Shown: in pieces, positions 36,105-47,658 of the stretch
How positions within the stretch are numbered: the first letter of the stretch is position 1
Layout: the number at the start of each line of letters is the position of its first letter
Source of the DNA: Sipunculus nudus
Lineage: Eukaryota > Annelida > Sipuncula > Golfingiida > Sipunculidae
Length of the DNA stretch: 64,000 bases
Reading direction: 5' to 3'
Assembly: GCA_026874595.1 (NCBI GenBank)
Contig: CM049311.1
Location: forward strand, 41,357,676-41,421,675
Made by a program: the position numbers and the translations under genes
Notes under the pieces: model-generated
The model's database searches: none
Told to the model about the DNA's origin: nothing
What the model saw: only the letters and a program-made list of their open reading frames with translations

Positions 36105-36794
36105 TACAGGTGGCACCACCAGTCTGCAAAAACTGATGAAATACTCCATGATTAATATCCATGCAAAGAATCATGGTGATTAATGCATTAGATGTTCAGA
36201 TACTTGAGCTTTTGTATCAAATTTTTAGTTATTCTGGGGGGTACTTTGGAGCCCCATAGCTTAAAGAATATGGGTAACAGAGACCTAATTCCAGGTTTTC
36301 AAGGAGATTTTTCATGGACCTCCTTGGATGTAAAGTGAGAAGATTCCAGGTCCAGCAGTTACGATTTGTGCCCTGTTAAAAGATGACGGCATCTTTTGAG
36401 GTCTCAGAAACAGAGTAAAAAAAAAGTAAAAATCGAAAAAATACAGGTGGTGCCACCAGTTTGCAGAAACTGATGAAACACTCCATGAACAATATCCATG
36501 CAAAGAATCAAGGTGATCAATGTATTAGTTGTTCAGATATTTGAGCTTTTGTATCAAAATTTTCATTATTCTTGGGGGTACTTCAGAGCCCCATAGCTTG
36601 AAGAATATGGGTAACAGAGACCTAATTCCAGGTTTTCAAGGAGATTTTTCATGGACCTCCTTGGATGTAAAGTTAGAAGATTCCTGGTCCAGTGGTTATG
36701 ATTTGTGCCTTGTTTACGGACAGACAGCCGGATGGTTGACGGACAAAGAGTGATCGCTATAGCTCAGATGACTTACAGTCAGCTGAGCTAAAAA
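36105..36794 (+). mobile_element. B-family element, two units, P-type 3' end
   Basis: Units start at about 36108 and 36444 (CAGGTGGCACCACCAGTCTG, CAGGTGGTGCCACCAGTTTG). They end GACAGACAGCCGGATGGTTG ACGG, stem-loop and GCTAAAAA. 36795-36891 shows nothing recognisable. Confidence 0.75.
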
Positions 36795-36891
36795 TTTGTG
36801 ATGGATCCTGAAGTCATCTTTCAATCCAAGGCTTAATATTATGTAGTTTTGACAAAAACCTCTCCATTAAAGTTCTGTGTATAACAAACAG

Positions 36892-38022
36892 CTAAGGACC
36901 CATGGGTCTCAATGCTCAGCTGTATTTGTCTTTAAGGATATTTTTAGGAATTTTTATGAATGACAGGCCTGTGACCTTAATCAATGACCTTGTGACCAAT
37001 AAATCTGAGAACTTATTATCCTGAACTTGCAGCATTTAGATGATTGTAACAATCTTCTAAAAATAATGTGGGTACAGTGACCTTGACCTCTGACCAGGTA
37101 ACCTCAGAATCTACAGATTTCTTCCACATGTGTGAAAGATGGAAAGTTTGGGATTAAAAGTTTGTTTACTTTGCATCCACAATCATTTTAAATATATGGC
37201 TCCGGTGATCTTCACCTTTGACCTCTGGACCCTGAAAATCAAAATGTTTTTTACTTAAGTGGTTGGTCATTAATAAATCAAGTTTGAAGCCAAAGCAGAA
37301 TTATCATCCATCTACTAGTTTGTGAATGCATGGGCCCTGTGACCTTACCCTTTGACCCTATGACCCTAAATCAAAAAGAATCTTCCCCTATTGGCAGGTG
37401 AATAATATCTTGGTTTGTGATGAAAAGTTTGGCTTGAAATGCATACACATTCCTTTTAAAGCAATAGGTCCTGTGAACTTGACCTTTGAACCCTAAAATC
37501 GACATTTTTCTTACTTTAGTGGTGAGCCTCATATAAGTTAAATTTGAAACCAATATGTCAGACTAAACTAGAGTTATCCTCTGGAAACTAATTTGTGAAC
37601 AGATGGCCCCTGTGACCTTGACCTTTGACCATGTAACCCCAAATTCATTTATGCTCTCCCTATACTGGCAAGTCAGCTAAATGTGCATCCCAAAAGTTTG
37701 GGATGAAAATTTTGGCTTAAAATGCAGCCATAATCTTTTTAAATAAGTGAGTCTTGTGACTTACCCTTTAACCTCACAACCCAAAAAGCATACAGGTTCT
37801 TTCTTTAGTGGTGGGCCATGTGTAAGTCATGTCTGAAATCCAAATGTCAATCCAACCTGGAGTTATCATCTGGAAACAAATTTGTGTGGATGGACGGATG
37901 GACAGACAGACAGGGTGATTACTTTAGTGCATCCACTTGTGATCAATAAACACAACAGGTTTTGGGACACAAGATGGAATCATAGCTGAGAAACTGACAT
38001 GATTGTTGTCAATTTAATTAAA
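36892..38022 (+). mobile_element. D-family array, about six to seven units
   Basis: It opens with a P-type CTAAGGACCCATGGGTCTCA. The units contain GTGACCTTGACC variants near 37077, 37330, 37475 and 37613 (exact TGACCTTGACCTTTGACC at 37613-37630). The tail GGACGGATGGACAGACAGAC is followed by CATCCACTTGTGATCAATAA. Confidence 0.75.
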
Positions 38023-40671
38023 AACAAGGGACCCATGGGTCACGGCGCTCGGCTGTTATATATGATCACAAAATATGATTTCGAAGATGAGGTAGGCAAA
38101 GGCTGGTTTTGTGAGGTAATATAAGCTCTATTATGAGTTGATGGTGTTTAACTCAAGTAATGTAAGATTTTGATAATATCCTTGGAGACAGGGAAGAGGA
38201 TTAATGTCATTAATATTATTTACAGTTGGAAATGGTGTGCTATTATCACACAGGTTTTGACTTGGCCATAAAACTATTTCTATCCTTATATATGAAATTA
38301 TGGAGTACATATTCATATTTGCATTCAAATACATTTGCAAAGTACTGCATGCACCATGTCTGGTATTTATTCAGTTTCAGCCAAACAAAGTTCTTGAGAA
38401 TCCAGAATAAACAAATATCACAAATTTAAATAATGATCATAAGTACCAGGTTTTATGAATTTTATTTATATTCAAAAAATAAAACTATAATATTCACTTT
38501 GGACTACCTTCACATCAATCTACACAGTAGACTAAGCAAGAGTCTTATGACAATTAATCACATTACATTATTCATAATGAGAACTCGTCTAAGATCTGAT
38601 TTATTATCATATTCAATTTTTTTTATTAAAAAAAATGTATCAGAAAAACATTTGAAGTATCTCAGCTATGAAACAATTATATGTGTAAAAAATTACCCAA
38701 GGATAAGAACATCCTATAAATTATACAAGGAGAAAACTAGAGATGGGCAAGTTTAATTTTATTAACTGAAATATAGGAACCTGTAATATAAATTTTGATT
38801 ATATACACAGTCTTTATGTCAGCTGTTACAGCCACGTGTCTGAAGGTCATAAGTCAAACATATTGACATCTTTAATCAGTACTTGTCTGAGTAAAATTTA
38901 AAAATTTTGACATTTTAACTTTTTTTAAATTTTGAAATAAATATAAATTAACAAGCTGAAACACTTGGAAAAGACCTGGGAATTTAGATTTATATTATAA
39001 ACTGCATCTTTGTCAATCATTAATTTCCTTCATATAATCCCTAATAGTATAGAACAATACTAGATGAGGTTGGACAATGGACCTCAGAGGGCCCCGGGTT
39101 TCTGCAAGTGCTGGACTAGTTTACATGTGGGTGAAAAATTAAGTTAAATTTGAAAAAAATATGACAAACAGAAACAGGTTTTTATCCATGAAAGGTCAAC
39201 TAGAGGACATACTGATGACTGAAGAGGGGCTGGGTAGAGCCTGGGTCTGACATGGTCTCATAAAAACTTTAATAAAAGCTACAGTTTTTGGCCAATTTCT
39301 TTCAACTTTCAAAACTAACAAGCTGAAATCCTTATTTCTGCATGATATGAAAATAATATCAACAGAGCTTACAGGACACAAACATGCCATGATCATAATT
39401 AGGCAAAATTAAAGGTACTGATTTTTATATTTATACTAATAACTTATAAAATTTTAAAAAATTCAGAACTAATTTTGGGTATACAATTGAATCTTGATTA
39501 AATAATGTTATGTCCCTGACAAAAAAAAAAATCTCTAGCTTCAGCAATTTTCATGTTAAGGGAGTAAATATATTTCTTGTTTACAAAGTGCATTATGTTC
39601 GGGCCCATAACTTAAAACAATTTTGCATAACTCACATCATTTCTGGCATGTGCATAGAGTATAAATAGAAGAACATGTATATTTTATATGATCAAAGTCA
39701 GATCAGTGGTTTTGATATTAGGCAGTCTTGAAGTGTAACAATGTGTTTTTAATTGAAAATTTAAATTTTTTTTTTAATATCTCAAAGGAATGAAGTTCTA
39801 GTGACCAAACTCTGGTATGGTAGCGGGGTTTGGGGGACATCTAACTTTATGCCAAATTTTGCGAGCTGAGAGCTGGCCTGGGAAGCTGGGGAGCTGAGCT
39901 CTAGCAAACTGCATAACACTTGCTTGATCTAAACGATACTTTACATGGTGCTTAAAAACTTGAATAAAATCTACAGTTTTTTTATCAACTGGTTTCAATT
40001 TCAGATGTTTAGAGATGAAATGCTTATGATAACATGCTGTGAAAATTAAATCCACAGCAGTTACAGGAAAAAAATGTGCCATGGTCAAATCTGGGCAAAA
40101 TTTAAGGTACTGATTTTATATTTATGCTAATAACTTTAAAATTCCAAAAATTCAGATCTAATTTTGGGAATACAATTGAATCTTGATTAAATATAGTTAT
40201 ATACCTGAAAGAAAGTCTCTAGCTTCAGCAATGCTCAAGTTAAGGGAGTAAATATATTTCTTGAATTTTTACAAAGTGCATTATGTTTGGGCCCATTACT
40301 TCAAGAATTAAAAAAAAAATATTGAAGTATTTTCTGGTATGTACATAGGAAATATATAGAGGAATTAATATATTAAAAATGGTCAATATCAGGTCAGTGG
40401 TTTTGATATTAGGCAGTCTTGAAGTGTAACATTGGGTTTTTAATGGAAAACGTGGTTTTTCCATAATAATTCCAAGGAACAATATCCTAGTGACCCAATT
40501 TTTGGTATGGTAGGAGATTTTGGGGACATCTAAAGGTATGCCGAATTTCAGATTAGTAGGTCCAATGGTTTCAAAACGCACCAGTTTAACATATGGACAG
40601 ACAGACGGACAGCCGACGGACAAAGGACCACGACTATAGCTCAGATGACTTATAGTCAGCTTAGCTAAAAA
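38023..40671 (+). mobile_element. P-type element, interior G plus two VI units, full length
   Basis: Same plan as 7782-10382: AACAAGGGACCCATGGGTCA start, G sequence, ACTAGATGAG junction near 39060, VI units from about 39290 and 39960, then GACAGACGGACAGCCGACGG, stem-loop and GCTAAAAA. It carries about 450 extra bases near 38530-38985 of unknown origin. One antisense frame (174 codons) spans the second VI unit and is not considered a gene. Confidence 0.75.
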
Positions 40672-41050
40672 TAGAAATAAATTCATAAAAATAAGAAAAA
40701 ATACAGGTGGTGCCACCACTTTTCTTGAACTGACAAAACTTGTCATGGTCAATATTAAAGGCAAGTTTCATGACAATCCATGCATTAATTATCAAGATAT
40801 TGGAGGTTTTGTATCAAATTTTTTATTATTCTGGGGGGTATTTACAAGCCCAAAAGCTGGGAGGATATAGGTCGCAGTGACCTAATTTATGGTTTCCAAG
40901 AAGATTTTAATTGACCTCCCTGGATGTCCACTTAGAAGTTTCTAGGACCAGCAGTTATGATTTGTGCCCTGCTAACGGACGACTGGACGGCCCGACGGAC
41001 AAAGCGCCATTCCTATACCTTAGTTGACTTACAGTCAGCTGAGCTAAAAA
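40672..41050 (+). mobile_element. B2-family unit with P-type 3' end
   Basis: CAGGTGGTGCCACCACTTTT start, TTATTCTGGGGGGTATTTAC, and GACTGGACGGCCCGACGG with AGTCAGCTGAGCTAAAAA at the end. Close to 19884-20218. Confidence 0.75.
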
Positions 41051-41430
41051 CCTTACAAGGTGTGAACCATGAACCTAAGTGGACAGAGTAACACCACCTC
41101 CTAAAACACAAAGTAGGGCTTACACACCCTATCCAATTCTTTTAACTGTTTTCGCTCAAAATGTTAATATGGAAAAGTCTATATATTGCAGGAAAAACAA
41201 AAAGTATTAATAAACATCCCAGATAAATTCCTAAATTCTTAACACATAAAATCAATTTTGAAATTAACAATTTGATGAGGGCCAATTAACACAACAGTAA
41301 AGGATGCAAAAACGCCCACAGCCTGCCTTCAAGGCTTCTGAAAAGAATACATGATCACCTAAACTGGATTCAAAAATAAAGCTTTACTTAAATTAAGCTT
41401 TAAGCTAATTCTGAAAAAACAGTTTAGCAA
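41051..41430. other. No feature seen
   Basis: Low-copy within the window; no exon, RNA gene or repeat end supported. Confidence 0.4.
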
Positions 41431-42627
41431 ATTTTGTTCAAACTGTACATAATAATAGGAATACAAGGGCACCGCAAAGCAGAGCATCCCCTTGCACGGG
41501 AGCATAATGATATGGGGTGTTTAACGCAAGTGTTAAAAAGGAGGAGGGGAGGTGTGTGAGCTTGAGCTTTGACCTCAAACTCAATAAGTTGTACATGTAC
41601 GGGTGGGTGAGGCATATGTGAAGGAGAAAGCTTAAGATCAAATGATTTGGCTTAAAATTGATCAATAAGGTATATTGAGACAGATGTACAAACATAGGAG
41701 TTAGTATATCCGCTGTTGCAAATTTGTTATGAGGGGATAGTAACATTTTGGGCTAGCAACTCAATTAACGTAAGAAGGATTGGGTCCAGCTGAAAAAAGC
41801 ATATGGCACAAGGGCACTGCAAAGTGGAGCATGACGTAGCAGTTGGGGTATTATTTGAATTATTTGATTACACTATTACCTTTGATAAATGGCTTGGTAG
41901 AGGGGATTTTGGATGTCAGGCATCACTGTGAGTAGTTTCAGGTCAAGAAGTGGGTGCTGTACCTTTGACCCCATGACCTCAAAATCGATAGGTTTCTTCA
42001 TCCATAGGTGGGTGAGCCATATGTGCAAGATGAAAGGTTTAAGTCAAATGGCTTTGCTTAAAATGGGTCCACAAGCTTTTTCAAGAAGTGGGTGCTGTGG
42101 CCGTGACCTTTGACCCCGGTGACTTCAAAATCGAAAGGTTTCTTCATCCATGAGTGGGAGAGCCATATGTACGAGATGAAAGGTTTAGGTCAAGCGGTTT
42201 TGCTTAAATTGGGTCCACAAGCTTTTTCAAGAAGTGGGTGCTGTGGCCATGACCTTTGACCCTATGGCCTCAAAATTGTTAGGTTTCTTCATCCATGGTA
42301 GGGTAAGCCGTATGTGCAAGATGAAAGGTTTAGGTGAAACGGTTTGGCTTGAAATCGATCCACAAACTTTTTCAAGAAGTGGGTGCTGTGGCCATGACCT
42401 TTGACCCCCTGACCTCAAAATCGATAGGTATCTCCATCCATGGTTGGGTAAGCCATATGTGCAAGATGAAAGGTTTTGGGCAAATGGTTTGGCTTGCATT
42501 GATCCACAAGGCAACTTCAAACAGACAGACGGATAGGCCGATGGACACATGAACGGAGGCGTTACTATATCCCTCATATAATAATATATGATGCTCAACC
42601 TTTGAGCAACCAGCCTGGATTTCAAAG
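41431..42627 (+). mobile_element. J-family array
   Basis: There are two 5'-like ends, ACAAGGGCACCGCAAAGCAG (41464) and ACAAGGGCACTGCAAAGTGG (41809). Four ~150-bp units follow with GAAGTGGGTGCTGT, CATGACCTTTGACCCC and AGGTTTCTTCATCCAT. The end is CAGACAGACGGATAGGCCGATGG and ACTATATCCCTCATATAATA. Confidence 0.65.
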
Positions 42628-43275
42628 AACAAGGGACCCATGGTTGACTGCACTCAGCTTCACTTGCCTATGACAGATATTTAACAAATTCTGGCATAAA
42701 GAAGAAGTTTTTTTTAATAACATTGCACTTGAAAACGTAAATTCTAATGCTAGTCATTTGCATTTATTATAATAAATGTATAATATTTTTTATAAGCACG
42801 TAAATATTTAATGGATCTATCACAAAAAGTGAACTGCAACAGGCATTAGAATTAAGATCCTTTTAAATGACACAAAACATAGTTCATAAAAGCAGACATC
42901 TGAGGGAAATCAATTTAAGGTGGCATATCATATCATATCTTATTCTGCCATTATAACAGTTATATGAAATCCTTACAGACAGAGGGACAAACAGATGGAT
43001 AGACAGATCTGATCACTTTATTTCCCACTCTGCTTAAGCAGGGGAATAATGAATACATGTTTGCATTAGATTCTATTTTCTTTCATCATTTAATTCTGAG
43101 TTGCATCATTATTTATCCTTAATATAGCTCATATGATGTCAAGTTATGCATTCACATATACTTAGTTATTTTTCAAATCCTCAGAATTTTTAACTGAATT
43201 TAAAAAGAAATTTTAAAAAAATATCCATACTGCCATAATCTGTTACCTTCCAGATTACTTCTTAGATCAAAATTT
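42628..43275 (+). repeat. P-type 5' end and associated sequence
   Basis: AACAAGGGACCCATGGTTGA with CACTCAGCTTCACTTG marks the end. The rest ends near AGACAGAGGGACAAACAGAT and an A-like stretch; no 3' terminus was seen. Confidence 0.5.
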
Positions 43276-44400
43276 AAACAAGGGACCCATGGGTCACTGT
43301 GCAGTCATCTGATTAATGTCTAAACAAGGGACCCATGGGTCACTGTGCAGTCATCTGATCAATATGTCTAAACAAGGGACCCATGGGTCATGGCCCTCAG
43401 CTGAATTTTGTAAAATTTCAGCAAATGCAAAATATACTTATTTCCATTGTTATTGTTTTTTTTATATATGATCTTTTGAAAAGCTAAGAGGAAATGATCA
43501 TGCTATTTGCTGCTAATCAAGTATTAAATATATGCCAAAATGGTACTCCGACATGACTGACATGGTAAAACCAGTACAGTTTTTTGAGATACTGTGTTGC
43601 ATATGAAATATTTACAGATGGACAGACAGGTGGACATAAAGACAGATAACTTTATTTCACTTTCTGCTGAGGCTGGGCATTACGATTTGAAGTTTATATT
43701 AAACCCAATTTTTTCAGCATGTCCATTTTTTGGCAGGAGAATGATGATACATTTGATGAAGATATTTTATCAAATTAATTAAATATTTTTTAATTTTACA
43801 AATTTCAAAAATTTGCAATGATAAAAATACTCAAATATATAATTCAGAATTAAGTTACACCATTGTTTAAATTTAGCTTGGTCTTTTCAAATACACGTTT
43901 TACTTTTTTTTAATCATATAATGCTTAAACTTAATTTAAAAGAAATTTTTATTTTAAAGATATAATCACTTAAAACATAATGTGAAAACATAGGATTAAA
44001 AAAATTATTCCTTGGATCACTATTCCAAAAAAGTTTTGTTCAATGGAATTTTGAGTACATGCATGCTAAATTTTAGGAACTAAAATAAAAGATTCAATAA
44101 ATTTGATTACAAATTCCCTTTTCAAATCAAGTGTATGCATTGTCGGTTCGATGAGGGAGAAACAACATCATTGTGCTCAATTAATATAATCTATAACTAT
44201 TATTTAATACTAAATTTCACACATGTTAAAAAAAAGGCAAATATTTTTAAAAATTTTCTGAAACAAGGCATTTCTCACAACATGGACATCACACTTTTAT
44301 AGCAATACCCAAAATTATTAACGTTGCAATCAGTGTGTAATACAAACAATTTCAAATTGTAGCAAAAGTCTAGGTAAAATTAATTAAACATAGATTGACT
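43276..44400 (+). mobile_element. H element preceded by triplicated P 5' ends
   Basis: Three copies of AAACAAGGGACCCATGGGTC begin at 43276, 43322 and 43370. The first two are followed by ACTGTGCAGTCATCTGAT, the third by ATGGCCCTCAGCTGA, which leads into H sequence (GAGATACTGTGTTGCATATG, GATGGACAGACAGGTGGACA). Confidence 0.75.
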
Positions 44401-45756
44401 AACTGGACAATGGATGACCTTAAACAATGAAAAGGAATGACATAACTAACTGGACAAGGGATAGCCTTTTCAACTGGCGCTGGAATAGTCTGACAAGGTA
44501 GAACTGGAAAACAACATTTGGGTTTGATGAATTTTATAATGAAATAGAAAACAATGAACTAAGATACTATAGCGCTTTTTGTCATGGGCAGCCTGCTTAT
44601 TCTTAGTCTATAAACCAGTCTTGAGCTGTAGTGACAGTCTTTAGTGGAGCCAGTATTAAGAATAACTGGATGGCAGATGAGTGTAGTTTTTCTCCAAGTT
44701 CTTTGTATGTCAGCTCCACAAAGCTGTTATCACATTCCTCCCTAGCTATCCATCTATTCTCAGTTGACATGGCAACTAACTAGTATGCAGTTGTGGTGCC
44801 AATGCTGTGTTGGTTGCCAGACAGAAGGATTTGCTGGCTGGTAAACTATGTGGGCTCAGCATTCTTTGTTCTTGACAACCTTAGTGGTATCTCAATTAAA
44901 TGAGGCACAAAGTACGAAGTCATTTCCCATGTTAACTGAAATGCAAGCTTCACTTTGATGAGTCATGCAAGAACACATTTTCATTAATACCCTGACTCAT
45001 AAAATGAATTTAATTTTAATTATATTAAAGAGATTTATTTGTTAAAAGTCACATCCCTGACACTGCTGGAAGAGATATCAAAGATTGGTATACAGGGATT
45101 TACAACTAGCACCACCATGCTTGAGGTATTATCAAGTTTTCAAGTACTCCCTCAATCAATTCCCTGACTGCAAGAGGGTAAAGTAAATACTATTAAATAA
45201 ATAAATCAGAAGCATCCAGAGCTTTATATCTCCCTGGAGGTAGCTACTGACAGAATCTGGTGTACAGTCTTCATAATGCCAATGCAAATTGCAAGGTAAC
45301 TTGAACCAAATATATAAATACATATATTTTCTGGGTCATGCCTTTCATTTGTGAGGTTAATATACCACCTATAAAATATAAAATTACATGTGAGATTTCT
45401 GGAATCTATTGAACTGTTTTAGGAAAATAAAATTTGATAAAATGATCAATCATCATCAGACTGTATATGTTTAAAGAAATGACCATTATAGGATCGTAAA
45501 TAAATGGGTATCAGGCTGTTCAAAATTATAATGTTCACAAATCTGTTTGGAAAATGGAGGTTTCACTGGCCCATAAAAAAAATACAACCCCATATTTTTT
45601 CTCCATTCTTTCTTTGTTGTCAAGATATCAATGCACTATTTATTTACACATTGTATTCCTTTTCATCACTGACGACAGTGTACATTTTGATAATTTTTTT
45701 TTTCATGATATTAAAGATGTACAGTACATGTTTCCAGTCCACATGCATATCTCATA
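44401..45756. other. Low-copy intronic island, 1.36 kb
   Basis: No repeat ends. Overlapping short + strand frames near 45504-45803 have no recognisable domain and poor coding character. Nothing else was identified. Confidence 0.45.
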
Positions 45757-45956
45757 CTAGATGTGTCGGAACGACACGAATGCCCCCGCCTGGGGCAAAT
45801 TAGAAACATTCGTTAAATTTTGAAAATTTTTTTAAGTTCAGGAGGTGTCGTATGGTCAAAAGTAGGTGAACAAGGGCATAATGCAAACTCGATCTGTAAT
45901 GGGTCATTATCAAGCAACACACCAAAAATCAGGCCAGTATCTGCGAACATTGTGAA
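45757..45956 (+). repeat. Another element 5' end with two hairpins
   Basis: ACTAGATGTGTCGGAACGAC begins it. GTGTCG and CGACAC pair around GAA, then GCCCC and GGGGC pair around CGCCT. This is a different 5' end with the same style as the P, Q and R ends. Its 3' end was not identified. Confidence 0.55.
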
Positions 45957-47436
45957 AACAAGGGACCTATGGGTCACAGCGCTCAGCTGATCATGATTGC
46001 ACTATAAATGTATCACCATTGTGGTACTATATTTAGTCGACAAACCTTATAAATATCATGGACATGTTAGGCTATTATAAAGGAATATAAAGTAATATGT
46101 GAGTAAATGATGTATGAAATTACCTGACTGATGGATTAATATGGAGTAAATATAGTGGTTTATTTTTATTTATTTGGGAGCTGTTGATAATAGCAATATA
46201 TTTGAGCTAATATGAATGCAATGACAATACACTAAGCAGTGGTAGAATGATGATAAGGCTATTTGTTGAAGGATCTATAGTGTATGGAAGTCCGCAAGAT
46301 TTCAATTTGACAGATATAATGTTAAGATTAACTATGCTGAAGAGGGGATTTATGAATTGTGACTGTATGATATGATATCTCTTAGGTCTTGAAGAGGTAC
46401 ATTATATTGATGCCCACCACGTCTACATATTACACAATATTGACATAATTTCTAGCAAATAGTTATACAATATACAATAATATGAATATATCTTATTCAT
46501 CTTGTTCTCGTTTACTGAGGCTGACATTGGGATGGGGTTCAGAGAAGGAAACTGGGGGCAGCAAGGAGGGTTGGATGTAGAGAGAAAAGGAGACAGAGCA
46601 AGAGGGACGGAGCATTCAACAGTACTTAAACACCAGGAAGGTTAAAATCTAAAATATTATGAAATGTAGATAAAGTCTGAGAGAAAGAGGTAATCTAGGA
46701 TATGGTTGGTTGATATGATTGAAGAAATTGTTGCAAATAATATTTTAAGATCTGACCATGTGTTTCCATTGGATACCTTTTTGACAGGCTGTTGGCAGTT
46801 CAACATTTTACACATTTGTCTAATGAGATCCAATTTTTTAATAAACTTTTTTTTCTATTTTATGATATGTATACAGTTGCAACAAAGTCCCCACTCCATA
46901 GGTGGAAGGACTTGATGGAGGGGGGGGGGTTATGATGAGGGTTAAAACGCCTCTGTCTCTCTGTTAATATTTTCTTCAAATTATCAAATTTTATGCTATA
47001 GCAATAGAACTATTGTTCACAGTGCCAAAAAGCAAGGGGGGGGGATGGTGGGAGTTACAATACCCTTGCATATATGTACAGGATATGAAATTTAATTGAT
47101 CAGTGCTTACAGGAAAAAAAAGTTTATTCATAATTATTAAATATTTAAAACAGGCAGAAAGCTAGAGAAACAAAGCAAATCATTTTATTTCCCATTCTTC
47201 TGAGCCAGGAAATATTTAACAATTTTTACATAAAGTCCTTTTTAATAACATCATTTTTTTCCAGGTTTGAAAATGTAACTATAAATGTAGAGTATAACAT
47301 ATACATGTGAATATTTCAGTTGATTCACATTTCTTAATTGCATCAACATTAATTGCATCAACATATATATGTCTAATAAATCAGGTTTATAGTACCTGTC
47401 AACAGAACGGGGTGGAGGGAGGAAGGGAGGCATAGG
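45957..47436 (+). mobile_element. P-type 5' end with unrecognised interior, then degraded A-like sequence
   Basis: AACAAGGGACCTATGGGTCA and GCTCAGCTGA start it. From about 46630, phrases such as GAGGTAATCTAGGATATGGT and AAGAAATTGTTGCAAATAAT show a worn A copy, with short G runs at 46920 and 47037. No 3' end. Confidence 0.55.
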
Positions 47437-47519
47437 GGTGAGAGAGAGAGAAAGAGAGAGAGAGAAAGAGAGCTAGACTGCCAGAGAAAGAGAGAAAGGG
47501 AAAGAGAGAGGAGAAAGGC
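47437..47519. repeat. GA-rich microsatellite
   Basis: GAGAGAGAGAAAGAGAG repeats with interruptions by CTAGACTGCC and GAAAGGG. Confidence 0.9.
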
Positions 47520-47658
47520 TCTCTGGTAATTACTGCCTGACCCAGCCTGACCCAGGCACTCACAGAAGCAGCTGGCAAGGAGTGAAGGTGTTATGTAACA
47601 GCCTAGAACACTGTTAACCAATGACTTGATGTAAACATCCAAGACATGGTGCTATAAA
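47520..47658. other. No feature seen
   Basis: A short spacer between the GA tract and the next element. Confidence 0.4.

Noticed and set aside
40240-40764. The longest open frame in the window (174 codons, minus strand)
   Set aside because: It reads antisense through a VI unit, the P terminal module and the next B2 start. Similar SVRPSVRPS-type frames occur in every copy because of the GGAC microsatellite; there is no domain.
41438-42653. Overlapping frames in the J array
   Set aside because: They are produced by tandem repetition of the ~150-bp unit on both strands.
43276-43395. The triplicated 5' ends as a CRISPR-like array
   Set aside because: There are only three copies, the spacing is uneven, spacers are not unique, and the context is a eukaryotic intron.
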